Source: a virus. Taken from it: a stretch of DNA of 52,416 nucleotides. The stretch is from IMG/VR virus record IMGVR_UViG_3300032242_000872, positions 1 to 52,416 of that record, one strand, 5' to 3'. A model generated the notes under the pieces. The model saw only the letters and a program-made list of their open reading frames with translations. It searched no databases and was not told where the DNA came from. Below, piece after piece: positions 1 through 10,200 of this stretch. The number at the start of each line of letters is the position of its first letter. Position 1 is the first letter of the stretch. The position numbers were made by a program, and so were the translations under genes.

Positions 1-1
1 T

Positions 2-241
2 TCAGGGGTCGGGCGTTCTGCTAAAACTTTGCAAGATTGTGTTGGGGTTCCTATGGATGGCGGTATTGGTCCAGCTACTTTGGCTGCCGTAAAAACCCAC
101 AACAGTGCCGAATTAATTGAAAACTTTTGTGCTAGTCGCTTACAATTCCTAAAGTCCCTCAAAACTTTTCCTGTGTTTGGTAATGGTTGGGAACGTAGAG
201 TAAATGAAGTAAAAGCAGAAGCATTAAAGATGTTAGGGTAA
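2..241 (+). CDS. Lysozyme-like protein, C-terminal peptidoglycan-binding part (5' end outside window)
   Basis: The reading frame is open from the first bases of the window, so this is the tail of a longer gene. The visible 79 residues contain GIGPATLAAV, FCASRLQFLKSL and GNGWERRVNEV. This pattern is typical of the predicted peptidoglycan-binding C-terminal domain of glycoside hydrolase family 108 phage/prophage muramidases (N-acetylmuramidase, endolysin). The catalytic N-terminal domain with its glutamate lies outside the window. A TTG or ATG inside the frame could be mistaken for the start, but the residues before it (SGVGRSAKTLQ) also fit the family. The gene is followed after 6 bases by the large tail protein. 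Role inferred: host wall degradation at lysis, or a virion-borne hydrolase. Confidence 0.75.
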   Translation, partial: SGVGRSAKTLQDCVGVPMDGGIGPATLAAVKTHNSAELIENFCASRLQFLKSLKTFPVFGNGWERRVNEVKAEALKMLG

Positions 242-247
242 ACCACT

Positions 248-2398
248 ATGCCATTACAAAAACTACAGCTACGTCCAGGATTAAACCGAGAGGGTACCAA
301 CTACTCTAACGAGGGTGGATTTTATGATGGTGATAAAGTACGCTTTCGTTCAGGGTTTCCTGAAAAGATTGGAGGCTGGGTTCGTTTAAGTACAGCTAAC
401 TTCCTAGGAATATGCCGTTCTATGTGGAACTGGGCCACTTTAAATAATTCAAACTATTTAGGTATTGGTACAAATTTAAAATATTATGTTGAAAGTGGTG
501 GTAATTACAACGACATTACTCCAATTGTTGCAACAGTCAACGAAACAAATGCTATAACCACAGGATTTACTACGTTAGTAAGCACTATCAATGCTACAAC
601 AACTACATTTACTATAAATAATGGTAATAACTTCCCACCGCAAAACGGGGTAGTTAAGATTAATTCTGAAGTTATTTTTTACAATACCTTAAGTAGCAAC
701 GTTGCTACAAACTGTATTCGTGGATATGCAAATACTACGGCAGCTTCTCATACCGCTGGTGCGAACGTAGCTAGTGCTTTCTTTATTTTAAAAGACTCAA
801 ACAATGACGTAAATGACAGAGACTTTGTTATTGTTTCTAACTGTTCTGTATCTTCTGTTGGCGGTATTGCTAATACAACGATTAATGGTGAACACCAGAT
901 ATTTAAGTATTCAACAAACGTAGAATACGCATTAGCTACTACAGCTGATAACAATTTAGCCAATGTTACTTATTGCACCTCTGCTGTTTCTAATACCGCC
1001 AATGTCACTGTTGCTAATGAATATCCTGTAGGTTTGGCTGTTTACTCTCTTGGTACAGGTTGGGGAGCAGGTCCTTGGAGCCGTGGTGGATGGGGTTCTG
1101 CTTATACTGGTGCTGGTATTGGTCAGCAATTACGCCTTTGGTCTAATGATAACTTTGGCGAAAACTTAGTTTTAGCTCCTCGTGGCGGTGCTATTTTCTA
1201 TTGGTATGGAGCTGGTGGTCTTGGTACAAGGGCACAATATTTGTCTGATTTATCTACAAATTTAGGATTTCAAGGCGCTTATGTACCAAACACAACAAAC
1301 CAAATTATTGCCTCTGCTATTCAACGATTTGTTATTGCTTACGGTGCAAACTCTTATTTAAATGGTACTCCAGCAACTACGTTTGATCCAATGCTAGTAC
1401 GCTGGTCAGACCAAGAAAACCCTTATGATTGGGTTCCTTCTGTAACAAACCAAGCTGGCGAGTTCCGTTTATCCAACGGATCTTCTATTATTTGCGCCAA
1501 AGCAACCCGTCAAGAGATTCTGGTTTGGACTGATTCGGCTATATATTCCCAGCAATATTTAGGTCCTCCCTACGTTTGGGGCTTTAACATTTTGATGGAC
1601 AACATTTCTATCATATCCCCCAACTCAGCTATTACGATTAATAACGTAACTTATTGGATGGGAACTGATAAGTTCTATATGTACTCTGGTCGTGTAGAAA
1701 CTCTGCCTTGTGCGCTTCGTCAATATATCTTTTCCGATATTAATAGAGACCAAGGTTATCAAGTTACTTGCGGTGGTAATGAAGGATATAACGAAATTTG
1801 GTGGTTCTATTGTTCTACTAACAGTACCCAGATTGATAAATATGTGATTTATAACTATTTAGAACGTGTTTGGTATTACGGAGCAATTAATCGTACTGCA
1901 TGGTTAGATTCTGGTATTCGTCAAAATCCAATGGGAACATTTATAAATGGTGTAGATGATGTAGGAAATCCATTAGGACGGGTTGTATACCATGAAGTAG
2001 GTACGGATGATGCTTCTGGTATTGCTACAGTTCCTATTGTTTCCTATGTTCAATCTTCAGACTTTGACATTGGAGATGGGCATAACTTTGGGTTTGTCTG
2101 GCGTATGCTGCCTGACGTAAACTTTAACGGTTCTAACGTAGACCAGCCATCTGTAGTAATGGAAGTTCAACCACGGCAAAACAGTGGATCTGCTTATGGA
2201 ACATCTGATACTCCTACTGTAACCAGTGCTGATAACTATGTTTTGTATCCACAGTACACAATTCAGCAGTTTACTGGTCAGGTTTATACCCGTCTTAGAG
2301 GCCGTCAAATGGCGTTTAAGATTAGCTCAGACAAGCTAGGCGTTGCTTGGCAGTTAGGTAGCCCACGTATTGATATTAAAAACGATGGCAGAAGATGA
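248..2398 (+). CDS. Large tail protein (nozzle/hub candidate)
   Basis: A 716-residue protein starting LQLRPGLNREGTNYSNEGG with the motif KVRFRSGFPEKIGGW, and ending in MAFKISSDKLGVAWQLGSPR. Begin and end signatures of this sort recur in short-tailed phages, in proteins of similar size encoded beside the head-tail genes. The role is probably like T7 gp12 or P22 gp10 (tail nozzle/stabilisation), but this is inference. Residues about 109-175 form a separate beta-type insert with RGYANTTAASHTAGANV, matched by a segment of the connector protein at 48738-49661. The protein is rich in Asn, Thr, Gly and aromatic residues, as expected for beta-structure, and has no signal peptide. Its stop overlaps the next start by 4 bases. 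Confidence 0.6.
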   Translation: MPLQKLQLRPGLNREGTNYSNEGGFYDGDKVRFRSGFPEKIGGWVRLSTANFLGICRSMWNWATLNNSNYLGIGTNLKYYVESGGNYNDITPIVATVNETNAITTGFTTLVSTINATTTTFTINNGNNFPPQNGVVKINSEVIFYNTLSSNVATNCIRGYANTTAASHTAGANVASAFFILKDSNNDVNDRDFVIVSNCSVSSVGGIANTTINGEHQIFKYSTNVEYALATTADNNLANVTYCTSAVSNTANVTVANEYPVGLAVYSLGTGWGAGPWSRGGWGSAYTGAGIGQQLRLWSNDNFGENLVLAPRGGAIFYWYGAGGLGTRAQYLSDLSTNLGFQGAYVPNTTNQIIASAIQRFVIAYGANSYLNGTPATTFDPMLVRWSDQENPYDWVPSVTNQAGEFRLSNGSSIICAKATRQEILVWTDSAIYSQQYLGPPYVWGFNILMDNISIISPNSAITINNVTYWMGTDKFYMYSGRVETLPCALRQYIFSDINRDQGYQVTCGGNEGYNEIWWFYCSTNSTQIDKYVIYNYLERVWYYGAINRTAWLDSGIRQNPMGTFINGVDDVGNPLGRVVYHEVGTDDASGIATVPIVSYVQSSDFDIGDGHNFGFVWRMLPDVNFNGSNVDQPSVVMEVQPRQNSGSAYGTSDTPTVTSADNYVLYPQYTIQQFTGQVYTRLRGRQMAFKISSDKLGVAWQLGSPRIDIKNDGRR

Positions 2399-2703
2399 GT
2401 ACAGGAACTACTAAATCCCCTAACTTGCCGATTGCGCCTGTTGAATATAGCCAGCAGTATCAAGACCAGCTTAATAACGTCTTGCGCCTGTACTTTTCCC
2501 AATTGGATAACCCTGGCCCATCAGCCATGTCTACCCAACGAAACGGTGGAAAAGTCATAGCTCCAGCCATTAACTGTAGCGAAGCTAATGCTACTAATGT
2601 AAGAGTTTTAAGCCTTCCAGATCAAACCGAATTAGCTAATATTTCAGTAGGCACTGTCTACGTAGATCTTACCGCTGGAAACGTTTTGAAAGTTAAGGTT
2701 TAA
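2395..2703 (+). CDS. Conserved-looking small protein, unknown
   Basis: A 102-residue protein whose ATG overlaps the upstream stop (ATGAG), implying translational coupling to the large tail protein. The N-terminal half (VEYSQQYQDQLNNVLRLYFSQLDN) looks like an amphipathic helix and the C-terminal half is short beta-type sequence (VRVLSLPDQTELANISVGTVYVD). There is no transmembrane segment or cysteine motif. Position between tail and internal-virion genes suggests a virion or assembly protein. I do not recognise a named family. Confidence 0.7.
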   Translation: MSTGTTKSPNLPIAPVEYSQQYQDQLNNVLRLYFSQLDNPGPSAMSTQRNGGKVIAPAINCSEANATNVRVLSLPDQTELANISVGTVYVDLTAGNVLKVKV

Positions 2704-2741
2704 ATGATAAAATTCAATAAAATTAACCCAGCGAGGCACAT

Positions 2742-4694
2742 ATGAGCCTAAAAGAAGCAGCCCAATACTTACAATCCCAAGGTCGTGGTACAGACTCTAG
2801 GCTTATGCACGTTTCTCCACAGGAGTTACAAAGCCTGCAAACCCTTGCTATGGCTAAAGGTGGATCTTTAACTATTAATCCACATACGGGTTTACCCGAA
2901 GCTGGATTTCTTGAAGATGTTCTTCCTGTAGCAGCTGCTGGCGCTATGATGGCTTTTGCCCCAGAAGCAGCCCCATTCATTGGTGAAGGTCTAGGGCTAG
3001 GCACTGGCGCACTAGGTACTGGTGTTGGCATGGGTTTATTGGCTGGTGGATCACAAGCTGTTGGACAGTTATTGACAACTGGAAAGTTGGACTTAAATTC
3101 TGCTTTGCGTACAGGCGCTATTTCTGGATTGACAGCTGGTGCAATTAAAGGTTTTAGTGGTACTGCCCCTCCTACATCAAATGTAAAGACTGATGTTCCA
3201 GCTTTAAACATATTAAGCCAATCTCCTACTATTCCAGGCGCTGATACATCAATTATTACTACTCCAACTGTTAATAGCGGAACACAGCCAATTAATCCTG
3301 CTTCATTTAATAACGCTGTTACTACAGCTGAAGATGCAGCTGGATATGCTGGTGCAAATAACCAAGTTGCTGGAACTTCTCCGTATAATCCAAGTCCTAC
3401 TACTGCCCCTCCAGCAGTAGATAAATCATGGTGGTCTAGCCTTAGTTCAGGTCAAAAATTAGCAACAGGTCTTGGTGGTGTTGCAGGACTTTCATTGTTA
3501 GCGGGTGCTAACCAGCCAAAGATTCAGACTCCAGCATCTACGTCTTATATAAGACCTTACACTTATGCTCAGACTCGTAATCCTAATTATGGTCAGCCTG
3601 GACAAAGTTACTATAACCAAAGTTATACAGCCCAACCTATATTTAAAGCAGCCCAAGGTGGTTTAATGGGCGGTCCAGTTGAGCAAATGAGTCAAATTAA
3701 TGCTGGTCAAACTAACTATCCACAATCAGGATTGGATCATGCTACTTATGCTGTTCCAAGCCAAATGCCAACAAGCGCAGAGGTAGTTAACTCTGATTAT
3801 GACGTAAATACTAATCCGTATACAGGCGATTTAAAACGTATGGCAGCTGGAGGATCTACTGATTCTGGTTACATTCCTACATCTCAGGCCGTTCAAGATT
3901 ACAACAAAATGTTATCTAGCCGTGCAGTAGAAGAGTATTTAAATAACCCAATGCCCTCTGCAATGATGCCAGCATCACAGCGCCCAGCGTTGGCTGCTGC
4001 TCCAGCACAAGCTCCTCAAACACCACCAATTGGTCAAGATATTAATGGTTTATACCAATATTACTTAGGTAGACAACCAAGCAAAGATGAAGTGGGCCAA
4101 TGGGCTAGTCAAATTAATGGACCTGTAACACCTGATATGGCTAATTATTTCCAACAGTTTACTGGTGGTGAGCTGGCTAAAACTGGCTATAAGCCAACAG
4201 GCCCTAATCCATTTTTAGGTCAAGCTGGTCTACCAATGAATGGACCTGCAAGTTCTTTAGCTGGTCAAACTGGATTGCCACAATACACTTATAACCAAGC
4301 TACTCGTAGTTATACCCCAGTAGCCCAGCAATACACTCCTTTTGTACAGCCAGCAGTAGCTGCGCCAGTTCCTGATTCTTCTAGCGGTGGTGGTAAAGCT
4401 GGCGGTTTGATGCCTTATAACTTAGGCGGATACTCAGATGGTGGTCGTTTATTGAAAGGGCCTGGAGATGGTATGTCGGACAATATTCCAGCATCTATTG
4501 GTGATAAACAGCCAGCACGTTTGGCTGATGGTGAGTTTGTTGTTCCTGCTGACGTTGTGTCGCATCTTGGTAACGGCTCTACTGATGCTGGTGCAAAGAA
4601 GCTCTATGCCATGATGGATAAAGTTCGCACGGCTCGTACTGGAAATAAGAAACAAGGTAAGGAAATTAAAGCGGAGAAGTTCTTAAAAACATGA
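2742..4694 (+). CDS. Internal virion / ejection-type protein with GEFVVPADVVSHLG tail motif
   Basis: A 650-residue protein. Residues about 60-130 are hydrophobic and Gly/Ala-rich (AAAGAMMAFAPEAAPF, GLGLGTGALGTGVGMGLL), resembling membrane-inserting stretches of phage ejection or tape-measure proteins. The middle is low-complexity Pro/Gln/Ser/Tyr sequence. The C-terminal 90 residues carry GPGDGMSDNIPASI, ARLADGEFVVPADVVSHLG and GAKKLYAMMDKVRTARTG, a module I know from many phage virion proteins, where it is often found at the end of tape-measure-like chains. It is first of four genes ending in the giant protein, matching the T7 internal-core block by order and size class. Start chosen by the GAGG ribosome site upstream. 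Exact role unproven. Confidence 0.6.
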   Translation: MSLKEAAQYLQSQGRGTDSRLMHVSPQELQSLQTLAMAKGGSLTINPHTGLPEAGFLEDVLPVAAAGAMMAFAPEAAPFIGEGLGLGTGALGTGVGMGLLAGGSQAVGQLLTTGKLDLNSALRTGAISGLTAGAIKGFSGTAPPTSNVKTDVPALNILSQSPTIPGADTSIITTPTVNSGTQPINPASFNNAVTTAEDAAGYAGANNQVAGTSPYNPSPTTAPPAVDKSWWSSLSSGQKLATGLGGVAGLSLLAGANQPKIQTPASTSYIRPYTYAQTRNPNYGQPGQSYYNQSYTAQPIFKAAQGGLMGGPVEQMSQINAGQTNYPQSGLDHATYAVPSQMPTSAEVVNSDYDVNTNPYTGDLKRMAAGGSTDSGYIPTSQAVQDYNKMLSSRAVEEYLNNPMPSAMMPASQRPALAAAPAQAPQTPPIGQDINGLYQYYLGRQPSKDEVGQWASQINGPVTPDMANYFQQFTGGELAKTGYKPTGPNPFLGQAGLPMNGPASSLAGQTGLPQYTYNQATRSYTPVAQQYTPFVQPAVAAPVPDSSSGGGKAGGLMPYNLGGYSDGGRLLKGPGDGMSDNIPASIGDKQPARLADGEFVVPADVVSHLGNGSTDAGAKKLYAMMDKVRTARTGNKKQGKEIKAEKFLKT

Positions 4695-5110
4695 TAGAAG
4701 TCTCTATGGTTCCCTCATCGTATGTAGATACTTGTTGGGACAAGATAGAGCCTTTTGCAGAGAAAGCAGCAAAGTATACCTACGGAAGATACACTGCTAA
4801 TAACATCTATGACAAGGTTAAAGATGATGCTTATCAGATGTGGGTTGCTTATGATGATGGTACGTTTAAAGGTTTAGTAGTAACAGAAGTTGTAACCTAC
4901 CCACAAAGAAAGTTGCTAAGTATGCACTTTTGCGGTGGAATAGAGTTAAAAGAATGGAAAGATCCTATGTTAAAGCTGCTTCAAAGGTTTGGAAAAGACA
5001 TGGGATGTGACGGAATAGAATCAGTCGGAAGACCTGGCTGGGGAAAAGTATTTGAACAAGATGGTTACAAAGCATTATGGGTAACCTATGAATTACCAAT
5101 TGGAGAATAG
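4691..5110 (+). CDS. GNAT-like acetyltransferase-fold protein (T7 gp13-like position)
   Basis: A 139-residue protein with the look of a GNAT fold: an N-terminal helix-rich part (VDTCWDKIEPFAEKAAKY), a central beta part (YQMWVAYDDGTFKGLVVTEVV) and a C-terminal helix-strand pair (LLQRFGKDMGCDGIESVGR, then GYKALWVTYELPI). The classical Q/RxxGxG/A acetyl-CoA loop is not clear, so catalysis is doubtful. It overlaps the upstream gene by 4 bases and lies between two ejection-type proteins. A protein of the same size and fold type, gp13, is encoded at this place in T7-like phages and is needed for internal-core assembly. That parallel is inference. Confidence 0.5.
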   Translation: MIEVSMVPSSYVDTCWDKIEPFAEKAAKYTYGRYTANNIYDKVKDDAYQMWVAYDDGTFKGLVVTEVVTYPQRKLLSMHFCGGIELKEWKDPMLKLLQRFGKDMGCDGIESVGRPGWGKVFEQDGYKALWVTYELPIGE

Positions 5111-5112
5111 AT

Positions 5113-7242
5113 ATGGGTAAAGGCTCTAGCCAACCAGCGCCATCACAGCAGTCAACGAATAACACTTCGATACCTTCATATGCACAGCCATATGTTGAGC
5201 AGATGCTTGGGCAGACCGCTGCATTAACAGACATTAATCAAAACCCATACCAAAACTATGGCGGTCAACGTGTTGCAGGGTTTACCCCAATGCAGACTCA
5301 GGCTATGACCAATGTAGGTAATATGCAAATTGCTCCTCAGTTAGGGCAAGCTACTGGATATGCTGGTCAAGCTGGTCAAGGTTATCTTGGTACTACAGGC
5401 GCTGCAATGGGTTATGGTCAGCAAGGTGCTGGATATGGTCAGCAAGCCACAGGTGCTGGGCAGGCATATCAGACGATGGCTACTGATCCTAGCCAAGTTC
5501 AAAAGTACATGAACCCCTATATTCAAGATGCTCTTAATCCACAGCTTCAATTATTAAATCAACAACAAGCATTACAAGGTCAAGGAATTGCAGCAAAGGC
5601 TGCAGGCCAAGGTGCATTTGGTGGTAATCGTGCAGCTTTGTCTCAAGGTTTAAATGCTCAGAACTATGCATTAGCTGGTCAACAAGCGATTGGTCAAGGT
5701 TATAGCGATGCATTTAAAGCAGCTCAACAAGCTCAACAGTTTGGTGCTGACTTAGGTTTACGTGGCTTACAAACTGGCATACAAGGCGCTCAAACAGGTT
5801 TACAAGGAATTAATGCTGCACAAGCTGGTTATGGTGGAGCTAATCAAGCAGCTGCTACATTAGGTCAATTAGGTCAAACTCAGTATGGTCAACAGATGGG
5901 TATCAACCAAGCTCAAATGCAAGCTGGCGCTATGCAACAAGCATTGCAACAACAAGGACTTGATGTTAACTATCAAGACTTCCTTAAAGAGCGTAACTAT
6001 CCATATCAGCAATTGGCTTTCCAATCAGATATGTTGCGTGGCTTACCGTTGTCTCAGTCTGCACAAACTATTTACTCAGCTCCTCCTAGCGCTGCCTCAC
6101 AAATTGGTGGTATTGGAACCGCTGGTTTAGGTATCTATGGTATGTCTGGAGGCTTTAAAGCCAAAGGAGGTATGGTAGGCGAAGGCTATGCCAAAGGCGG
6201 TAAGATTAGCTATGCAAGCGGTGGTGATATCTCAATGATGTCTACCGAGCAATTACAGCAATTATTAGATAGTCCAACACTGACTCCTATGGAATCAGCC
6301 ATGATTGAGCAGCAATTAATGCTTCGTGCTCGCATGGAGAATAATCCAAAGTCAGCTCAGATTATGAACAGTGGTCTGCAATCTCAAGGCGGTGGTTTAG
6401 ATACCATTCCTTCTGGAGATACATTTAATGCTGCTGGTGGCGGTATTGTAGCGTTTTCTGGAGAGACTGATGGGAGCTTGGTTCGTTCCAGCGAAAGATC
6501 TAGCACTCCAAAACCTATTCGACCAGAGATTAAAGATTATCAAAGTTTTTTAGAAAGTCAAATTCGTTCCTCTTTAGAAAATCAAGATAAAGTAAATCCT
6601 TTTGCTAAGTCTGAAGAACTTCAATCTCAATATGCAGAAGATATGAAAGCTCGCAGAGAACAGCGTCCTTATGAGCTTTTGACAGCTTTAGGATTAGGAA
6701 CTGCGGCTGGAACATCTCAATATGGTTTATCTAATTTAGGTCAAGGCGGTGTTTATGCTCTTCAACAACAGCAAAAACTGTCAGCTGAAGACGCTTCTGA
6801 TCGCAAACTTATGCTTCAACAAGCAGTTGAGCAAGAGAAATCTAAGTATGCCCGTGATACTGGCAAACTTGGTTCTATGCAAACAGCTCTTGGTCAAATG
6901 TATAGTAAAGAGATTGGACTTAAAAACGCTAACGCATCAGCAGCAAGTACTGCTGCATATCGTGATCAATTATTGGCTCAGAAATATGCAACTCTTTGGA
7001 AAGATACATTGGATGACACCAAGAACAGCCTCTTGAAACAAACTAAGTTCAATACTATTTATATGAAAGATCCTGTAAAATTCAATCGTTTAGCTGAACA
7101 AGAGGCAAAACGCAATATGCCTCCAGCTGCTCTTGATATACTTGGAAAAACTCCAGCTTTGATGGATACTGACGTTAGTAGCGGAACTTCTGCGCCAACT
7201 GGAAAAGCTCCAGCATTGCCAAAAGGTTTTGTAATACAGTAA
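5113..7242 (+). CDS. Gln/Gly/Ala-rich internal virion protein
   Basis: A 709-residue protein. Residues about 60-310 are strongly Q/G/A-rich with repeated YGQQ, GYGQQATGAG and LQTGIQGAQTGLQ segments, suggesting long helices or a flexible domain. Around residue 350 come KAKGGMVGEGYAKGG and ISYASGG, short tags also seen in the neighbouring 650-aa protein and in the small proteins at 46-50 kb. The C-terminal third is helical and charged (RSSLENQDKVNPFAKSEEL). No enzyme motif is visible. By order it corresponds to the middle internal-core proteins of short-tailed phages (T7 gp14/gp15 region). Ribosome site AGGAG is weak; the start lies 2 bases after the GNAT-like gene. Confidence 0.55.
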   Translation: MGKGSSQPAPSQQSTNNTSIPSYAQPYVEQMLGQTAALTDINQNPYQNYGGQRVAGFTPMQTQAMTNVGNMQIAPQLGQATGYAGQAGQGYLGTTGAAMGYGQQGAGYGQQATGAGQAYQTMATDPSQVQKYMNPYIQDALNPQLQLLNQQQALQGQGIAAKAAGQGAFGGNRAALSQGLNAQNYALAGQQAIGQGYSDAFKAAQQAQQFGADLGLRGLQTGIQGAQTGLQGINAAQAGYGGANQAAATLGQLGQTQYGQQMGINQAQMQAGAMQQALQQQGLDVNYQDFLKERNYPYQQLAFQSDMLRGLPLSQSAQTIYSAPPSAASQIGGIGTAGLGIYGMSGGFKAKGGMVGEGYAKGGKISYASGGDISMMSTEQLQQLLDSPTLTPMESAMIEQQLMLRARMENNPKSAQIMNSGLQSQGGGLDTIPSGDTFNAAGGGIVAFSGETDGSLVRSSERSSTPKPIRPEIKDYQSFLESQIRSSLENQDKVNPFAKSEELQSQYAEDMKARREQRPYELLTALGLGTAAGTSQYGLSNLGQGGVYALQQQQKLSAEDASDRKLMLQQAVEQEKSKYARDTGKLGSMQTALGQMYSKEIGLKNANASAASTAAYRDQLLAQKYATLWKDTLDDTKNSLLKQTKFNTIYMKDPVKFNRLAEQEAKRNMPPAALDILGKTPALMDTDVSSGTSAPTGKAPALPKGFVIQ

Positions 7243-7258
7243 TTTAGAAAGACACAAT

Positions 7259-10200
7259 ATGCAAAAAGCGGTTAATCCCCAGACGGGGGAGGTGTTGTTC
7301 CTTGTTGACAATCAATGGGTAAAACCAACACAGACCGCTATCAACCCCGATACTGGGGAGAATGCATTCCTTGTAAATAACGCTTGGCAAGTCATGCCAA
7401 TGCCAAAGCCAGCTGAACCTATCGTTTCTCCAGAAGAGCAAATGATGTCTTCTGTTGGACAAACTAGCCAACAACAGCCTTCTGCAGGTGTACTTTCTGG
7501 GACTACCCTACCAGCTAATCCGCCCCCTATGGGTAACAGAGATATCTCGGAAGTAGGCACAGCTTTACCTATTACTAAAGATCTGCCCAAGCTAGATGTC
7601 AGCCAAATGCCTACTGCAGAGGAAAGGGCTGTTGCTAATTTTGGTATTAGCCCTGAGATGGGTTTTGGCGAGAAGGCTTTACGCACTGCTAAAGGCGCTT
7701 TATATGGCGCATCCACAGGTTTAGAACAAAGCTGGGCTGGTGGAGCACGTTTAATTGCCGATATAACTGGTATTAATAAAGAAGAAGTAGCCTCTGCAAG
7801 CAGACAACTTGGTAAAGAACAGGCTGCCGTTGAAAAAACCTATGCCCCTGAATATGGATTTAAGATAGCCAAAGATATTGGCTCATCGGTAGTCCAGAAC
7901 ATTCCAACGATTGGAGCTGGTTTATACGCTGGAACCAGTTCTGCATTAACAAATATGTTCCTGCAGTCATTTACTCAGACTTATGACGACAGTCGTAATG
8001 AAGGATTAGGCGTTGGTGAAAGTACGGTACGCTCTACCCTCTATGGTACAGCCGAGGCATTAGGCGAAAGCCTAGGCCTTCCTAACCTATTAAAAGGCGT
8101 TAAAGGTGCTTTAAAGGGCGTTCCTACGGTAGATCTTGCCAAGGACATGGCTAAGTACATCCTTAAAGAGATTCCAGGAGAGCAGTTCACCTATGTGTCT
8201 CAGTTTTTGACAGACAAAGGGTTTGGTCTAAACCCAGAAGCTGGATTGACAGAGTTCTTACAGGGTGCTCAAGATACCGCTTTGGTCACGGTTGGCCAGA
8301 CTGCCATTATGGGTGGTGGTCTTGGGGCTACCAACAAGATTCTCAAAGAGCTACGTGGTCTTCACTCTAAGGGTGATGAAGGCATTCCTAATGCAGCTGA
8401 TATGGTTAAGCAAGCTGGATTTAATTTTCAAAGACCAGAACCACAAGGGCAGGTAACAATTCAAGGTGCTCCACCAGAGGCGGTAATGCCACCTCAAACA
8501 GCTCCTACTGCTCCAGGAGAGGTTGCTCCATCACGAGCTGTTATTCAAGAAGGTGAGATTGAAGTTCCAGAAGAGGAGGGGGTAACAGCTGTTACACCTA
8601 CAACTGTAGTTCCTAAAAAACCAACATTTGTAAAGAAACCCAATGATCCAGCCATTGAAGCAGAGGCAATAGCTATTGCTGATGAGCTAGATAAGCTAGG
8701 TGAAAAAGGATTTGCTATCGGATTTCGTTCTAAGATTGAAAAAGATGGTGGTCTAACTAAGTCAGAAGATTTGAATTTCTATCGTAATAAATTGCTTGAG
8801 GCACAACAAAAAGCTGGCAAGGCTGAAGAAATGCCACAAGAAAAATTTAATATTGAAAACTATTTGCCAAGCTCAAATAAAGCAGAAGTTAAGCGATTTA
8901 ATCAGTACGTGCCAAATGCGCCAGAACCTGTGCGGGAAATGGTTGGCAAGTCTAATGAATACTTACAAAAGCTTACAGACAAAATCAACAGCCTTGGTTA
9001 TAAGGTATTGGATGTAGACACCAGAGCGCCACAGGAAATTCAAGAATTAAAAAGAAAAATTAGCAATATTGCTGGATCAACATTTGCCTATACAAAAAAT
9101 GCAGAGCATATTGATAAAAACAATCGTTTTGCTAATCCAGACAAATTTGAAAATATTGCTCAGACTTTAGAAAAAGATTTTGCAGATGCAGATCAATTAC
9201 TTGGTATAGAGGCTGCTAAACCACAGGCAACTGAAGTTGTGACTGAAGAAGAACAATTACCTAAATTCTCTCAGGCAGAAAACGTACCAGTCATTCCTGA
9301 AGGGCAAACTGTAGATTCTACTAATCCAGAAGTTCTTAAAAAATTCAATGAGATTATTGAAACTTATGAACCAGAAAGTGGTATCTCGCAGGAAGATAGT
9401 TTTTTATCTGCTATTAATGAAGATGTTCAATCAAAAATTGAAGAAACAAAAGCGCCTCCATTTAAAAAGGGATATGTATCTACAGTTAGTTATGAAGTAG
9501 CCCCATTTAATGGTGGATGGGTAGGCGGTAGCAGCATTATGAGTGCTACTGGTGGCTATGCTTCTGGAGCCAGTATTTGGGATAAGGTTTACCCAACTAA
9601 ACAAGAAGCAATCAATGCACAAATTGATGAACTTCGTGATTCAGCTAAGATTTATGGCAATACCAAAGCATTGGCATGGTTAGATTCTGTTGATCCACGT
9701 TTAACCAAAGAATCCAAAATTGAAACTAATAAAGTTCGTCAGACTGAGAAGAAAACTAAAGCCAAGCCAATAGAAAAGCCTGTTGAAAGGGTAAAGCCAG
9801 TAGAGGCTAAAGAAGAAAAACCAGTTACTACTGAAGCTCTTGAAAAAGCCGTAACTAAAGCTGGAGAGAAAGTTGATTACGACAAGATCAAGAAGTCTGC
9901 TGAGAATCAAATAAATCAAGCCATCAAGCGCACTAAATACATGACCGAAGAAGCGTACAAAGATGCCAAGATTCCAGATGCGGAACGCTTTGTCACTATC
10001 AAACTTGAGGGCGATGGATCATTTAAAGTAAAGAATAATAAAGAACGTCTTGAAGAGTTTAAGAAAAAGTTAGTAAACGCTATCAAGCCTAAACAAGCTG
10101 GCACTCCACGAAGAGAATGGGAAAGCGCAGCTGTAGGATTTAAGGCAGATTCTGCATTTAAAAATTTCCTAAATGAGAAAGAGCCTGAAACAGCGATAGC

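Noticed and set aside
2723-3211. Long minus-strand frame of 162 codons
   Set aside because: Lies inside the 650-aa virion gene, no ribosome site, Ala/Pro composition mirrors the sense codons.
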